NCBI RefSeq assembly: GCF_000016665.1
Contig: NC_009523.1
Coordinates: 806,001 to 870,000, forward strand
Direction of reading: 5' to 3'
Length of the DNA stretch: 64,000 bases
Source of the DNA: Roseiflexus sp. RS-1
GTDB lineage: Bacteria; Chloroflexota; Chloroflexia; Chloroflexales; Roseiflexaceae
The position numbers were made by a program, and so were the translations under genes. Each line of letters starts with the position of its first letter. Within the stretch, counting starts at the first letter, position 1. Shown one piece after another: positions 17,150-26,831 of the stretch. The notes under the pieces are model-generated. The model saw only the letters and a list, made by a program, of their open reading frames with translations. It was not told the origin of the DNA and made no database searches.

Positions 17150-19936
17150 ATGCTCACCGACATCCTCACATACTGGTTAGCAGCTCAGGCGCTCGGCATT
17201 GTCGGGCTGCCCGCGGCGCGCCTGTTGCTGGGTGCGCTGCCAGATCGCGGCTACGCTTTTGCCAGATCGCTGGGTCTGCTGCTGACCGGATATGTGGCGT
17301 GGCTGGCGGCCATGTTCGGGCTGGCGCCATTCGGCGCACCACTGATCGTGGCGGCGGGGGGTGCGGTATTCATCGGCGGTATGCTGGCGCTACGCCATTC
17401 AGACGCAACTGAACCGGCGCAGTTGTTCGGCTGGATGCGCACCAACTGGCGCGTTGTCATCTTTTACGAGGCGCTGTTCGCGGCTGCGCTCGTCTTTCTG
17501 GCGTTGCTGCGCGCGCAAGAGTATGGCTTCGTCGGTCCGCACCCCTGGGGTACCGAGCGACCGATGGATTACGCTTTCTTCAATGCGATCCGCGCCAGCA
17601 CCGTCTTTCCACCGCACGATCCCTGGATGTCGGGCTACAGCATCAATTATTACTACTTTGGCTATCTGCTCATGGCGGCAGTGTCGCTGGTCACCGGGGT
17701 GCATCCGGCAGTCGGGTACAACCTGTCGCTGGCGCTGATCTTTGCGCTCACGGCGCTCGGCGTGGCAGGCATGGTGTGCAACCTGGCGGCGATGGCGGAG
17801 CGGTTGAGTGACTCGCGTTCGTCTGCCGTCTCCGATGCTGGTGCTGATGCAACGCGCATTCGAGCGCCAGACTACGAGGGTGACGCTGCTGTGGCGATGC
17901 TGCGCCCGGCGCCGGCGATCCACCCTGCTTCCGGCGGAGTGGCGCATGCCGCCGTTGTGCACCGTCACCTGAACATTATGCGCATGCAACGCAGTGCGCT
18001 GGTCACGAATCCACTTCAGTCGCCGCCCGAAGTAGCAGCGGAAGACGTGTCAACGGAAACCGATGCGGATCGTGAACAACCACAGATCCCTGATGCTTCG
18101 CCAGATGCGCGGCGCCGGATGCCCTGGCAGGTCTGGATCGCTGCGCTGCTCACCGTGGTTGCGGTGCTGCTGGCGGGGAATCAGGCTGGCACATTGCAAA
18201 TCATCGTTGGTGATGAACGCATTGTGGCGCTTGACGGGGTGCAACTGAGCGCGGCGATTGCGCAGGCGCTGAGCGGTGCGGAAACGATCACACTCCCCTA
18301 TCCTGCGCGCACCGGCGCCGGTGATTTCGGCGAGATAACGACCCTGAAGCGGAGCGACCGGATTGCCGATTTTAACTGGTGGTGGCCCTCGCGCGTCGTG
18401 TGGGACGAACGCCCCGGCTGGAATCCGGCAACACAGCAGATCGAGAAGGTACGCGGCTACGCGATCACCGAGTTTCCCTTCTTCTCGTTCTGGCTCGGCG
18501 ATATGCATCCGCACGTTATGGCGCTGCCATTCGGCGTGCTGGCGCTGGCGCTGGCGCTGAACATCGTTGCGCGCCCGACGCCGTTGCATTTGTGGCGCAG
18601 TCGGGTCACATTGATCCTCGCTGGCATCGTTCTCGGCAGTCTGTACATGATCAACAGTTGGGATTTGCCGACGTATCTGCTGATCTTCCTGGGAGCGCTG
18701 GCGTTCAAGACTGCCACACAGCCCGACATGGCTCTTGCAGGCGCAGCATTCTCCAACATGCCGCTCATCACCCGCCTGACACCGCCCTGGCGCAGTTACC
18801 TGGCGAATGCGCTGCTCATCATTGTGGCGAGCGTTCTGCTGATCGCGCCATTTCTGCTGACATTCACCTCGCTGGTTGGCGGGCGCGCGCCGCTCATCGA
18901 TCTCCCGCTGATTGGCGGGATCACCCGCTTCCTGGGGTTCGTCACCGACAGGACAGACCTGCACAGTTTCCTGATCATCTTCGGCGTCTTTCTGACGCCG
19001 CTTATCGGTCTGACGGTTGCGCTGGCGCGCGACATGGAGCGCACCCTTCTCATCGGATCCGGCATTGCAGTCGTGGTGGGGGCGTTCATCGGCTTCCCGC
19101 TGGCGGCGCTGCTCCCGCTCGGTCTGGCGGCAGTCCTGATCGCCCGGCGACATTCCGACCATCCGGCGGATGCGTTTGTGTTCGTCATGTTCGCCCTGGG
19201 ATGCGCGATCTGTCTCGGCGTCGAGGTGGTGTACATCCGTGATGTCTTCGAGAATCGGATGAATACGGTGTTCAAGTTCTACTACCAGATCTGGTTGATC
19301 TGGGGAGTGACCGGAGGATATGCCGCCTGGCGGTTGGTGCAGCGTGCGGTGACGTTGCAGCGAACGCAACCGCTCAGGTTGATCGGAGGTCTGGTGGCGC
19401 CGGTGATCGCACTCGTGTTGCTGGCGAGCGGACTGACCTACCCGTGGCTGACAGCGGGGAAAGCATTCACCGAAGGCAGGCACGTCGGGCTGGAGGGGCG
19501 CACGCCACGGGAACGCACGTCGGCTGGTGCTGAAGCGATTGCCTGGATTCGCGCCAATACCCCTGGTGATGCCGTCATTCTCGAAGCCGTCGGACCGTCC
19601 TACGATACCGCCGGCATGGGGTACGGCGGCGTTTCATCGAGCACCGGGCGGTCAACGGTGATGGGATGGGAAGGGCATCAACAGCAGTGGCGCGGCGGCG
19701 ACCCGACGTTGCTTGCAGAGATTGCGCCGCGCGCCGCCGATGTGGCAACGATCTACAGCACAACCGATGTCGCGCAGGCGCGCGCGTTGCTGGCGACCTA
19801 CGGCGTGGATTACATCTACCTCGGTGAAACCGAACGCCAGACCTACCCGGCGGAAGGGCTGGCGAAATTGCCGGAGTTGGGCGAAGTTGTCTTCCAGAAT
19901 GAGGAAGTGACCATCTACCGCGTCAGAACGTCATAG
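17150..19936 (+). CDS. DUF2298 ('YYY') polytopic membrane protein
   Basis: Protein of 928 aa with NYYYFGYLLM near residue 166, EFPFFSFWLGDMHPH near 440, an internal soluble loop (about 220-320) and MNTVFKFYYQ near 703. It is the third DUF2298 unit in a row and shares the terminal region TTDVAQARALLATYGVDYIY with the fusion protein's repeats. I start at ATG 17150 (MLTDILTYWL), where membrane homology begins. A TTG at 16970 in frame would add 60 residues translated from the heptamer repeat. No Shine-Dalgarno precedes 17150, so the start is less certain than the frame. Confidence 0.85.
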   Translation: MLTDILTYWLAAQALGIVGLPAARLLLGALPDRGYAFARSLGLLLTGYVAWLAAMFGLAPFGAPLIVAAGGAVFIGGMLALRHSDATEPAQLFGWMRTNWRVVIFYEALFAAALVFLALLRAQEYGFVGPHPWGTERPMDYAFFNAIRASTVFPPHDPWMSGYSINYYYFGYLLMAAVSLVTGVHPAVGYNLSLALIFALTALGVAGMVCNLAAMAERLSDSRSSAVSDAGADATRIRAPDYEGDAAVAMLRPAPAIHPASGGVAHAAVVHRHLNIMRMQRSALVTNPLQSPPEVAAEDVSTETDADREQPQIPDASPDARRRMPWQVWIAALLTVVAVLLAGNQAGTLQIIVGDERIVALDGVQLSAAIAQALSGAETITLPYPARTGAGDFGEITTLKRSDRIADFNWWWPSRVVWDERPGWNPATQQIEKVRGYAITEFPFFSFWLGDMHPHVMALPFGVLALALALNIVARPTPLHLWRSRVTLILAGIVLGSLYMINSWDLPTYLLIFLGALAFKTATQPDMALAGAAFSNMPLITRLTPPWRSYLANALLIIVASVLLIAPFLLTFTSLVGGRAPLIDLPLIGGITRFLGFVTDRTDLHSFLIIFGVFLTPLIGLTVALARDMERTLLIGSGIAVVVGAFIGFPLAALLPLGLAAVLIARRHSDHPADAFVFVMFALGCAICLGVEVVYIRDVFENRMNTVFKFYYQIWLIWGVTGGYAAWRLVQRAVTLQRTQPLRLIGGLVAPVIALVLLASGLTYPWLTAGKAFTEGRHVGLEGRTPRERTSAGAEAIAWIRANTPGDAVILEAVGPSYDTAGMGYGGVSSSTGRSTVMGWEGHQQQWRGGDPTLLAEIAPRAADVATIYSTTDVAQARALLATYGVDYIYLGETERQTYPAEGLAKLPELGEVVFQNEEVTIYRVRTS

Positions 19937-19938
19937 GT

Positions 19939-21828
19939 TCAGCGATACCCTTCCGCCTGCATCTCGAACAGGCGGGCATACGTTCCGCCCTGCCGCAGCA
20001 ATTCAGCGTGCGAACCGATCTCGGTAATGCACCCGTTCTCAATCACCGCGATCCGGTCTGCCATGCGCACTGTTGAGAAGCGATGCGAGATCAACACCGC
20101 AATCTTGCCGGCGGTCAATTCACGGAAGCGCTGGAAGATCTCATACTCCCGTTCAGCATCGAGCGCTGCGGTCGGTTCATCGAGCACGAGCACCTCGCCC
20201 TCGCGCATAAAGGCGCGGCTCAGCGCAATTTTCTGCCACTGCCCGCCCGACAACTCAAACCCGTTCTCGAACCAGCGCCCCAACATCGTCTCCATCCCGG
20301 CGGGCAGTTCGGCGATAATGTCGTCGGCGCCGCCGCGTTGCGCCGCCTCACGGACCCGTGACTCATCGTCGAGACGATCGATCTGACCGAAGCCGATATT
20401 CTCGCGCGCACTCAACTGGTACTTCACGAAATCCTGGAAAATCACCCCAATGCGACGACGCACCTCGTCGATGTCATAATCGCGCAGATCCACGCCGTCG
20501 AGCAGAATCTCCCCTTCGGTTGGATCGTAGAGGCGGGTGAGGAGTTTGATCAGCGTTGTCTTACCGGCGCCGTTCGGTCCGACGAGCGCCAGTTTTTCGC
20601 CGGGTGCAATCGTCAGGTTGATGTTGCGCAGCGCCCAATCATCGCGTCCAGGATAACGGAACGATACGTTACGAAACTCAAGACCGCGTTGCAGGCGGGG
20701 AGGAACAGCGACCGGTTGCGTGGCGCGGCTCATATGCGGTTGAAGACTCAGAAAACTGAACAGGTTATCCATGAACAGACCGTTTTCATACAGCCTGGTG
20801 ACGTTGCTGAACAGACTCTGAAAGGCGCTCTGACTCTGCCGGAAGAGGGTCAGGTAGAGGGTCATGCTTCCCAGCGTGATCGTGCCGGCAATGGTCACGA
20901 ACACAATCCAGGCGTATGCGCCGTAGTAACTGAGGTTGGCGATCACTCCCCATCCGACGCTGATGAGCGAACGACGCCGCGCCAGATCGACATCCTCGCA
21001 AAAGAAGACCTGAAAGGTATCGCTGTAGCGCTTCAACAGCGGCTCACCCAGGCCGAACAGTTTCACTTCTTTGACGCTGCTATCGACGGTCAGCACATGT
21101 TCGAGGTACTGCATCCGGCGAAACTCCGGCGCGTGCCAGGTCAGCAAGCGAAAGTAGAGATGGCTGTACCGTCCCTGCGCCACAAATGCCGGGATCGTCG
21201 CCCCGAACAGCACCAGCGTGATCCACGGATTGAATGCCAGCAGCAGCACCGCAAATGAGAGGAGGGTCAGGAGGTTCTGTACCACGCTATACGAACCATT
21301 GATAATGCCGAGCGCGCGGAAATCGGCTTCACGCCGCGCATTCTGCAACTTATCGTAGAAACTGGCATCCTCGAAGTAGGAGAGATCGAGCGAGAGCGCT
21401 TTTCGGATAATATCAACATTGATCGCGTGCCCCAGACGGGCGTTGAGCACGTGCTCGTAGAACATGCGCATCTGAGCCGCAGCAGCGCCGATCAGCAGCA
21501 GTGCCAGTTCAAATCCCAGGTATGGCAGAGTGCGCTCCAGCCCCGCCAGTGGATCGACGCGCGCAGTAAACGAATCGACGACCGTGTCGACAATCAAAGC
21601 GCCAGCCCATGCCTGCGCCGCAGGCAGTGCAGCGGCAACCAGCGTCAGCGCCGCCATCACCAGCGTTGATCGCCGGTCGGCGCGCCATACCAGACGAAAC
21701 GCTCCGGGAATGTTGCCGAACGCAGTACGCACCTGCGCCAGGCGTTCAGACCACGTCCGGGCAGGTTCAGGCTCGAACGGACGGCGCCCCCGTCGTCCTC
21801 CAGAAACTTCCAGCATCGTCATCCTCAT
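19939..21828 (-). CDS. ABC transporter, fused permease-ATPase (exporter type)
   Basis: Protein of 629 aa: an N-terminal six-helix exporter domain (about 50-350), then an ATPase with Walker A GPNGAGKTT, Q-loop VIFQDFVKYQ, signature ELSGGQ, Walker B VLVLDEPTAALD and H-loop LISHRFS. It works as a dimer; substrate unknown. The start could be any of three close ATGs at the N-terminus. Its stop lies two bases from the convergent DUF2298 stop, leaving no room for a terminator. Confidence 0.9.
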   Translation of the reverse strand: MRMTMLEVSGGRRGRRPFEPEPARTWSERLAQVRTAFGNIPGAFRLVWRADRRSTLVMAALTLVAAALPAAQAWAGALIVDTVVDSFTARVDPLAGLERTLPYLGFELALLLIGAAAAQMRMFYEHVLNARLGHAINVDIIRKALSLDLSYFEDASFYDKLQNARREADFRALGIINGSYSVVQNLLTLLSFAVLLLAFNPWITLVLFGATIPAFVAQGRYSHLYFRLLTWHAPEFRRMQYLEHVLTVDSSVKEVKLFGLGEPLLKRYSDTFQVFFCEDVDLARRRSLISVGWGVIANLSYYGAYAWIVFVTIAGTITLGSMTLYLTLFRQSQSAFQSLFSNVTRLYENGLFMDNLFSFLSLQPHMSRATQPVAVPPRLQRGLEFRNVSFRYPGRDDWALRNINLTIAPGEKLALVGPNGAGKTTLIKLLTRLYDPTEGEILLDGVDLRDYDIDEVRRRIGVIFQDFVKYQLSARENIGFGQIDRLDDESRVREAAQRGGADDIIAELPAGMETMLGRWFENGFELSGGQWQKIALSRAFMREGEVLVLDEPTAALDAEREYEIFQRFRELTAGKIAVLISHRFSTVRMADRIAVIENGCITEIGSHAELLRQGGTYARLFEMQAEGYR

Positions 21829-21963
21829 CGAGACAGCAACGCGCCCGGCGAAGCGCCAGGCGCGTCCGAAGGCGATCCCGATCTCATGATAGCACGCGGA
21901 TGATCGAGTATGACCTGGAAAAACGGGTAGGAACGGTGAGGCGGGCAGGGTAGCGACTCTTCC

Positions 21964-22494
21964 TCACCGCTTCAGCATCAACTGCACATACTCTTCAGCT
22001 GAGATCGGCTCGAAGTTCCCGCCGCGATTCAGATAGACGATCGCTTCATTCTTAATCATCACCCGCATATCGAGGGCGCCGTCGTTGTTGAGATCGACGA
22101 AATCGAGCAACACTGGCGTCTTGTCCTCACCGGCGCCGAAAAGATACGGACCGGTGATCACGCGCGTTTTGGCGCTGTCGCCGCCGGGGATGTGAAAAAT
22201 AACCACCTGACGGTTGAGGTTCATCGCCACGAAGCGACTTGGCGTCACCGGACTGTCGTCGCTCCCGACGACCGCCTGGGCGTGGAAGGTGCGCGTTGTA
22301 CCGTACCGCAGGTCGTCAAGACGTTCCCGCCCCCAACTCACGACGTTCCCCATGACCGCATACAGCGCCAGCAGCGCCAGAAGCCCGGTGATCAGGTACA
22401 TCATACTGTTGACGCCCACCCGCGGTGGAACCGGTAACGGGCGACCGGACGACAGGCGAGTATTGTTCCGCAGATCCTTACTTGTGACAGCCAT
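21964..22494 (-). CDS. single-pass membrane protein with EF-hand-like calcium motif, function unknown
   Basis: Protein of 176 aa starting at ATG 22494 (MAVTSKDL), which has AGGGGG just upstream. The longer frame to 22635 lacks support. One transmembrane helix (about 31-52) is followed by an extracytoplasmic domain containing DLNNDGALDMRV, an EF-hand or VCBS-like calcium loop. Upstream of the ABC exporter on the same strand and possibly co-transcribed (135-bp gap). Not recognised as a named family. Confidence 0.75.
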   Translation of the reverse strand: MAVTSKDLRNNTRLSSGRPLPVPPRVGVNSMMYLITGLLALLALYAVMGNVVSWGRERLDDLRYGTTRTFHAQAVVGSDDSPVTPSRFVAMNLNRQVVIFHIPGGDSAKTRVITGPYLFGAGEDKTPVLLDFVDLNNDGALDMRVMIKNEAIVYLNRGGNFEPISAEEYVQLMLKR

Positions 22495-22815
22495 CGTTCG
22501 CCCCCTTGATTTCAGAACTGACACCTCGCGCCGCTGTGGGCGTTTTTCATGACCGACGTTCCTGCAAAAACGCACCGCCGAGACGCCGAGAGCACAGAGA
22601 ACTCCAAAAACGAAGCACGATTCTATGCGTAGCACGGCATGCGTTTGAGCGACTCGCTATGGAATCTTCCTCTGCGAACGCTGCGCCTCTGCGTCGAAAT
22701 AACCTTTTTGCAGCGACCCATGACTTAAATAAAAACGTATGTGCTACTGTTACAGGCATGATACCAGAACATGCTTGCTACGTCAAGGGGGATTTGAAGG
22801 TTCAGGGAGGACGAA
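22495..22815. other. intergenic, no gene seen
   Basis: About 320 bp between a leftward membrane gene and a leftward deacetylase. It holds degenerate words such as GCCGAGACGCCGAGAG and GCGCCTCTGCGTCG but no supported ORF, RNA or terminator. An AT-rich tract near 22725-22740 may hold a promoter. Confidence 0.5.
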
Positions 22816-23745
22816 TCAGTGATTGGGAGGGAACAGATCGCGTTCGATCACTTCCCCATTCCAGGGCGGCGCGACGCGGGTAAAGCGTTCGACCGCATTG
22901 AGGCGACGCTGGAGCGGTTTCGGCAGGCGACGGATCCAGCCGATGCCGCCACCCTGACTGTGGTGACATTCCCGCGCCCGGATCGCCTGCTCGAAATATG
23001 CAGCCGTGTCGATTTTTGTCGTTGCTGGCGTCGCTTCACGCGCAGCACGGACCAGATCGACATCGCCGTTTCGCCCGAAACGACTCGGGTCTTTCCCCAG
23101 CAGACGCATCATGAATACGACTGTCGATAAAAAGCGGGTTCCAAACGTCGAGTAGTAGAGACGCTGCGGTTGCCACGGCGCCAGACCATCGGCGATCTGT
23201 TCAGGATAGAGGGTCGGATTGCCAGCCGCTTCGAATGCCGCCGTCGTCACCTGGTGACAGAACACGTGATCAGGGTGCCCGTAGCCGCCGTACGGTCCGA
23301 ATGTGACGACGACCTGTGGGCGTATGGCGCGGATCAGGGCAACGATCTGCCCTGCGACGAGTGCTGGCGGTTGCCGGATAAGCGCGTCAGGATGCTGGTT
23401 ATCCGGCGAGCCGGGCATGCCCGAGTCGCGGTGCCCCAGAAAGTGCACGCCTGTCAGCCCGAGCACTTCGGCTGCCCGCATCTGCTCCACGGTTCGCAGT
23501 GCACCGACATCGGCATACCCTGCCAGCAGTTCGGGCGAAACATCTCCCGCTTCGCCACGCGTTGCGCATGCGTAGTGGACGGCCACGCCATCGCTGCTGT
23601 AGCGCAGGATCGTCCCCGCATTCCCAAAACTTTCGTCATCTGGATGAGCATAGACGAAGAGCAGACGCCGATCAGCATCGTTGCTGCGCAACCAGCGCGA
23701 GTCAATACCCCAGGCAGTCAGTGTATGAGTATCCCGTACCGACAT
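22816..23745 (-). CDS. LmbE / PIG-L family zinc deacetylase
   Basis: Protein of 309 aa. The AHPDDES motif (residues about 34-40) and GHPDH (about 156-160) supply the zinc ligands and catalytic Asp of N-acetylglucosaminyl de-N-acetylases such as MshB, BshB and PIG-L. It probably removes an acetyl group from an amino-sugar conjugate. The specific substrate (thiol cofactor, glycolipid or antibiotic) is not determinable. Upstream of the ATG is a heptamer repeat and no ribosome site. Confidence 0.9.
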   Translation of the reverse strand: MSVRDTHTLTAWGIDSRWLRSNDADRRLLFVYAHPDDESFGNAGTILRYSSDGVAVHYACATRGEAGDVSPELLAGYADVGALRTVEQMRAAEVLGLTGVHFLGHRDSGMPGSPDNQHPDALIRQPPALVAGQIVALIRAIRPQVVVTFGPYGGYGHPDHVFCHQVTTAAFEAAGNPTLYPEQIADGLAPWQPQRLYYSTFGTRFLSTVVFMMRLLGKDPSRFGRNGDVDLVRAAREATPATTKIDTAAYFEQAIRARECHHSQGGGIGWIRRLPKPLQRRLNAVERFTRVAPPWNGEVIERDLFPPNH

Positions 23746-23750
23746 AGTCC

Positions 23751-23780
23751 AGTTCTCGGTTCTCGGTTCTCAGTTCTCAG
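23751..23780. repeat. short heptanucleotide repeat next to the deacetylase start
   Basis: Four units of the same 7-bp family as at 16976-17147 (AGTTCTC/GGTTCTC), within six bases of the ATG at 23745. It may shape the leader of that gene. Confidence 0.8.
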
Positions 23781-23893
23781 AACGGAAGGCAAATTATACC
23801 ACTTTCTCTCACGAAGAATTAACGGCGGCACACACCCCCATCCGCCATCTCAGCGGGTATAATGCATTCTGCGTCTAGAGAGGCACGAATCGC

Positions 23894-25963
23894 ATGCATC
23901 GCTGTTTGTTCATTCTCTTCGTTCTGGCGCTGGCAACGCTGTTTCCCGCCCCTGTTTCCGCCAGCCAGGTTGCCGATGAAATCGTTCTGCACCTCGCCGG
24001 AGGTTGGTCGCTGACCACCAGGGCGCGCATTCACGGTCCGAATGCCGCACGTCTCGATGCAGCGCTGGCGCAGGCTGGCGCTCAGCGGGCATACGCGCTT
24101 GGCGGTGATGCGTATCTGCTGAAACTCGTCCGCCCGCTCGACCCGCGCGTTCTGAGCGCGCGTCTCTCCGACGTGCCCGGTGTTGTGTATGCCGAGCCAA
24201 ACTATGAGCGTCGGTCGTTTCTTGTTCCCAACGATGAAGGCATCGACCGTCAGTGGTCGCTAACCGTTCTTCAGGCATTCGATGCATGGTCGATCACAAC
24301 CGGCAGCGACATCGTGATTGCCGTACTCGACACCGGCGTTTCGCCGACACATCCAGAACTACGCGGACGGGTGCTTCCCGGTTTTGATTTCGTGAACAAC
24401 GATGACGATCCCCGCGACGATGACGGGCACGGAACATTTACTGCCGGCGTCGCTGCCGCCGAGGGCAACAATGGGATTGGCGCAGCCGGGATGTGCTGGC
24501 AGTGTCGCATTCTTCCGGTAAAAGTGCTCAACCGGCGCGGTCGCGGGAACGATGCCGCCATCGCCGCCGGCATCCGCTTCGCCGTTGATCGCGGTGCACG
24601 AATTATTACGATGAGTTTCGGCGGACCGGATGACTCGCGTGTTTTGCGGGAAGCGGTGACATATGCGCTGGAACGCAATGTTTTGCTCGTCGCGGCATCG
24701 GGCAATGGTCAGGCGGAGGGCAATGTTCCGAATTACCCTGCTGCGTATCCCGGCGTTCTCGCCGTCTCGGCGACCGGACCGGACGATGCGATCACCAGTT
24801 TCTCGACGACCGGCGATTTTGTTGATCTTGCTGCACCGGGCGCCGGTGTCTGGAGCACATTGTGGCGGCGCACAACGGGTGATACGTATGGATTTGCCGA
24901 TGGAACATCAGCAGCCTGCCCGCACGTTGCTGGCGCCGCCGCGCTGGTATGGACGGTGCGACCGGAGTTATCCGCCCGCCAGGTCGCGGAGGTGCTGATG
25001 CTTGGCGCCGATGATCGCGGTACGCCGGGAAAGGACCCGGCATACGGCTACGGTCGGTTGAACCTGCTGCGCGCGTTGCAGGTTGCGCTGGATCCCAATC
25101 TTCTAGCGCGTTCGCGCATCGAGGGCGTGGTGCACAGCGTCGATCCTGTCCAGACGACGGTGGCGTTGAACATCGGGCAGGAAACCCGCCCCGACGCGAC
25201 CGGTTTCTTCCGTTTCGACAATCTTCCACCCGGTCAGTACACCGTCATTGTGCGCAGTCCATCGGGTGAGTCATTGCAGCAACAGGTTTCGCTCACCGGA
25301 ACCGCGCTGAGCGTGGCGCGCATCGATTTTGCTCTCGACCGTCAGGCGGCGATCAGCACCGCATTTACGCCAGTTCAACCGCAGCGCGGGGCGGTCTACT
25401 TCCCCGAAACGGGGCACACCCTGCGCGGCGTGTTCCTGTCGTACTGGCGCGCCCACGGCGGATTGCCGGTGTTCGGCTACCCGATCAGCGAGGAGTTCAT
25501 CGAACGCAGCGACGACGGGCGCGAGGCGCTGGTTCAGTATTTCGAGCGGCACCGCTTCGAGTTGCGCCCTGAGAATCGCCCGCCCTACAACGTTCAGTTG
25601 ACCCGTCTGGGCGATGTGATCCTGCGCGCGCGCGGGGTCGATTGGTTCACCTTGCCGAAAGGCGCGCCACAACCCGGATGCCGCTATTTTCCCGAAACCG
25701 GTCACAGCCTGTGCGAACCGTTCCTGAGCGCCTGGCGATCCAGCGGACTGGAGTTCGACCGACGACGCGGCAAGTCGGAGGCGGAGAACCTGGCGCTGTT
25801 CGGCATGCCGATTTCGGAACCGCAGGTCGAGACGCTGCCGGATGGGCGTCTGATTCTGGTGCAGTGGTTCGAGCGCGCGCGCTTCGAGGATCACGGACCG
25901 GATGGGGTGCTCTTCGGGCTGCTCGGCAACGAACTGGCGCGACTGAAAGGGTGGAAACCGTAA
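23894..25963 (+). CDS. secreted subtilisin-like serine protease with C-terminal repeat modules
   Basis: Protein of 689 aa with a signal peptide (1-23) and an inhibitor-like propeptide (about 25-105). The S8 domain has a catalytic Asp in VLDTGVSPTH (~146), His in GHGTFTAG (~179) and Ser in GTSAACPHVAG. A carboxypeptidase-regulatory-like beta domain (~415-480) follows. Two copies of a ~75-residue module beginning YFPETGHTL/YFPETGHSL with GYPIS/GMPIS close the protein; these are presumed wall or adhesion modules. Ribosome site GAGAGG precedes the ATG. Confidence 0.92.
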   Translation: MHRCLFILFVLALATLFPAPVSASQVADEIVLHLAGGWSLTTRARIHGPNAARLDAALAQAGAQRAYALGGDAYLLKLVRPLDPRVLSARLSDVPGVVYAEPNYERRSFLVPNDEGIDRQWSLTVLQAFDAWSITTGSDIVIAVLDTGVSPTHPELRGRVLPGFDFVNNDDDPRDDDGHGTFTAGVAAAEGNNGIGAAGMCWQCRILPVKVLNRRGRGNDAAIAAGIRFAVDRGARIITMSFGGPDDSRVLREAVTYALERNVLLVAASGNGQAEGNVPNYPAAYPGVLAVSATGPDDAITSFSTTGDFVDLAAPGAGVWSTLWRRTTGDTYGFADGTSAACPHVAGAAALVWTVRPELSARQVAEVLMLGADDRGTPGKDPAYGYGRLNLLRALQVALDPNLLARSRIEGVVHSVDPVQTTVALNIGQETRPDATGFFRFDNLPPGQYTVIVRSPSGESLQQQVSLTGTALSVARIDFALDRQAAISTAFTPVQPQRGAVYFPETGHTLRGVFLSYWRAHGGLPVFGYPISEEFIERSDDGREALVQYFERHRFELRPENRPPYNVQLTRLGDVILRARGVDWFTLPKGAPQPGCRYFPETGHSLCEPFLSAWRSSGLEFDRRRGKSEAENLALFGMPISEPQVETLPDGRLILVQWFERARFEDHGPDGVLFGLLGNELARLKGWKP

Positions 25964-26515
25964 TCAGACGCAAGCGGATTGCCAGCATCTGACGGTGCCG
26001 CCGTTCCGCCCCACCTGCTGCACCATCCAGCCGAACGTGACGGTGCTGAGACCCCAACCGACCGCTCCCCAGACCCGCTGTGATCCATAGCGTTCGCGCG
26101 CATTGCCGAGCGCTGCCAGAGTTGCGCTATCCGCCAGCGGCGCAACCGGCGCCGCAAACAGGCTCATGATCACCACCAGGGCGAAGATGAACCAGAAATC
26201 GGTCACGCGGCCGAGCACGATGGCCGGAAGGATTGCACCGACAATGACGATGGGGAGCAGCACACGCCGTATTCGCAGGGCGTCGGCAAGCAACCCCCAC
26301 AACGGGCTGGCAATCTGTAAGATTCCCGCCAGCGACAGCAGCACCCCGATCTGCGCCAGGTCCAGCCCGATATTCCGATAGTGCAGCGTAATGAACGGCA
26401 TGAATGAGCCAAGCGCCACAAACCAGAAGAAGTAGAACACTTTCGGCGCGATCAGGAAGTGTGTCGCGTAAGCGCGAAGCGAGGAGCGAATAGTCATGGG
26501 GAGAGTCCGATCCAT
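25964..26515 (-). pseudogene. truncated MFS-type transporter (N-terminal ~40%)
   Basis: 183 aa with about five membrane helices matching the N-terminal half of MFS permeases of the LacY/nucleoside symporter-like group (FMPFITLHYRNIGLDLAQIG, PLWGLLADALRIRR). Homology ends near residue 165. A short unrelated tail (VRCWQSACV) follows, and its stop touches the stop of the convergent protease gene. A full family member has about 390-400 residues, so the rest was lost, probably by deletion. Function is unlikely. Confidence 0.75.
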
Positions 26516-26831
26516 CGACAGGACGATACCCGCACATTATAGGGCACAATCCCGTGGTATCATACATAAAGGATGCGCAATCAGCGATGTGATTGCGTTC
26601 TTCCTGATAGAAGCATTGTTGTCGGACTACGGTGCAGGGGCGACGGGCCTCCGCCGCCTTCGCCGCCTGTCAGCCAAGGCAGGAACATGGGAGCAACGCT
26701 TCCCGGCGGCACAGTTCAGGAAGTCCGCAGCAGGAGAAGCGAACACACAGAAACGTTAGGGACGACGCAAGCGTATCTCTTCCAGAGACCCTCTCTGGTT
26801 GCCAGATGATCTGTGAGCGAAAGAGACATCC
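26516..26831. other. intergenic divergent promoter region
   Basis: 316 bp between the leftward MFS remnant and the rightward kinase. A TATCAT word at 26557-26562 and AT-rich bases around 26535-26575 could hold promoters for both directions. No ORF or hairpin stands out. Confidence 0.4.

Noticed and set aside
18050-19483. 477-aa leftward ORF
   Set aside because: Antisense to the 17150-19936 membrane protein, with shadow-type composition and no motifs.
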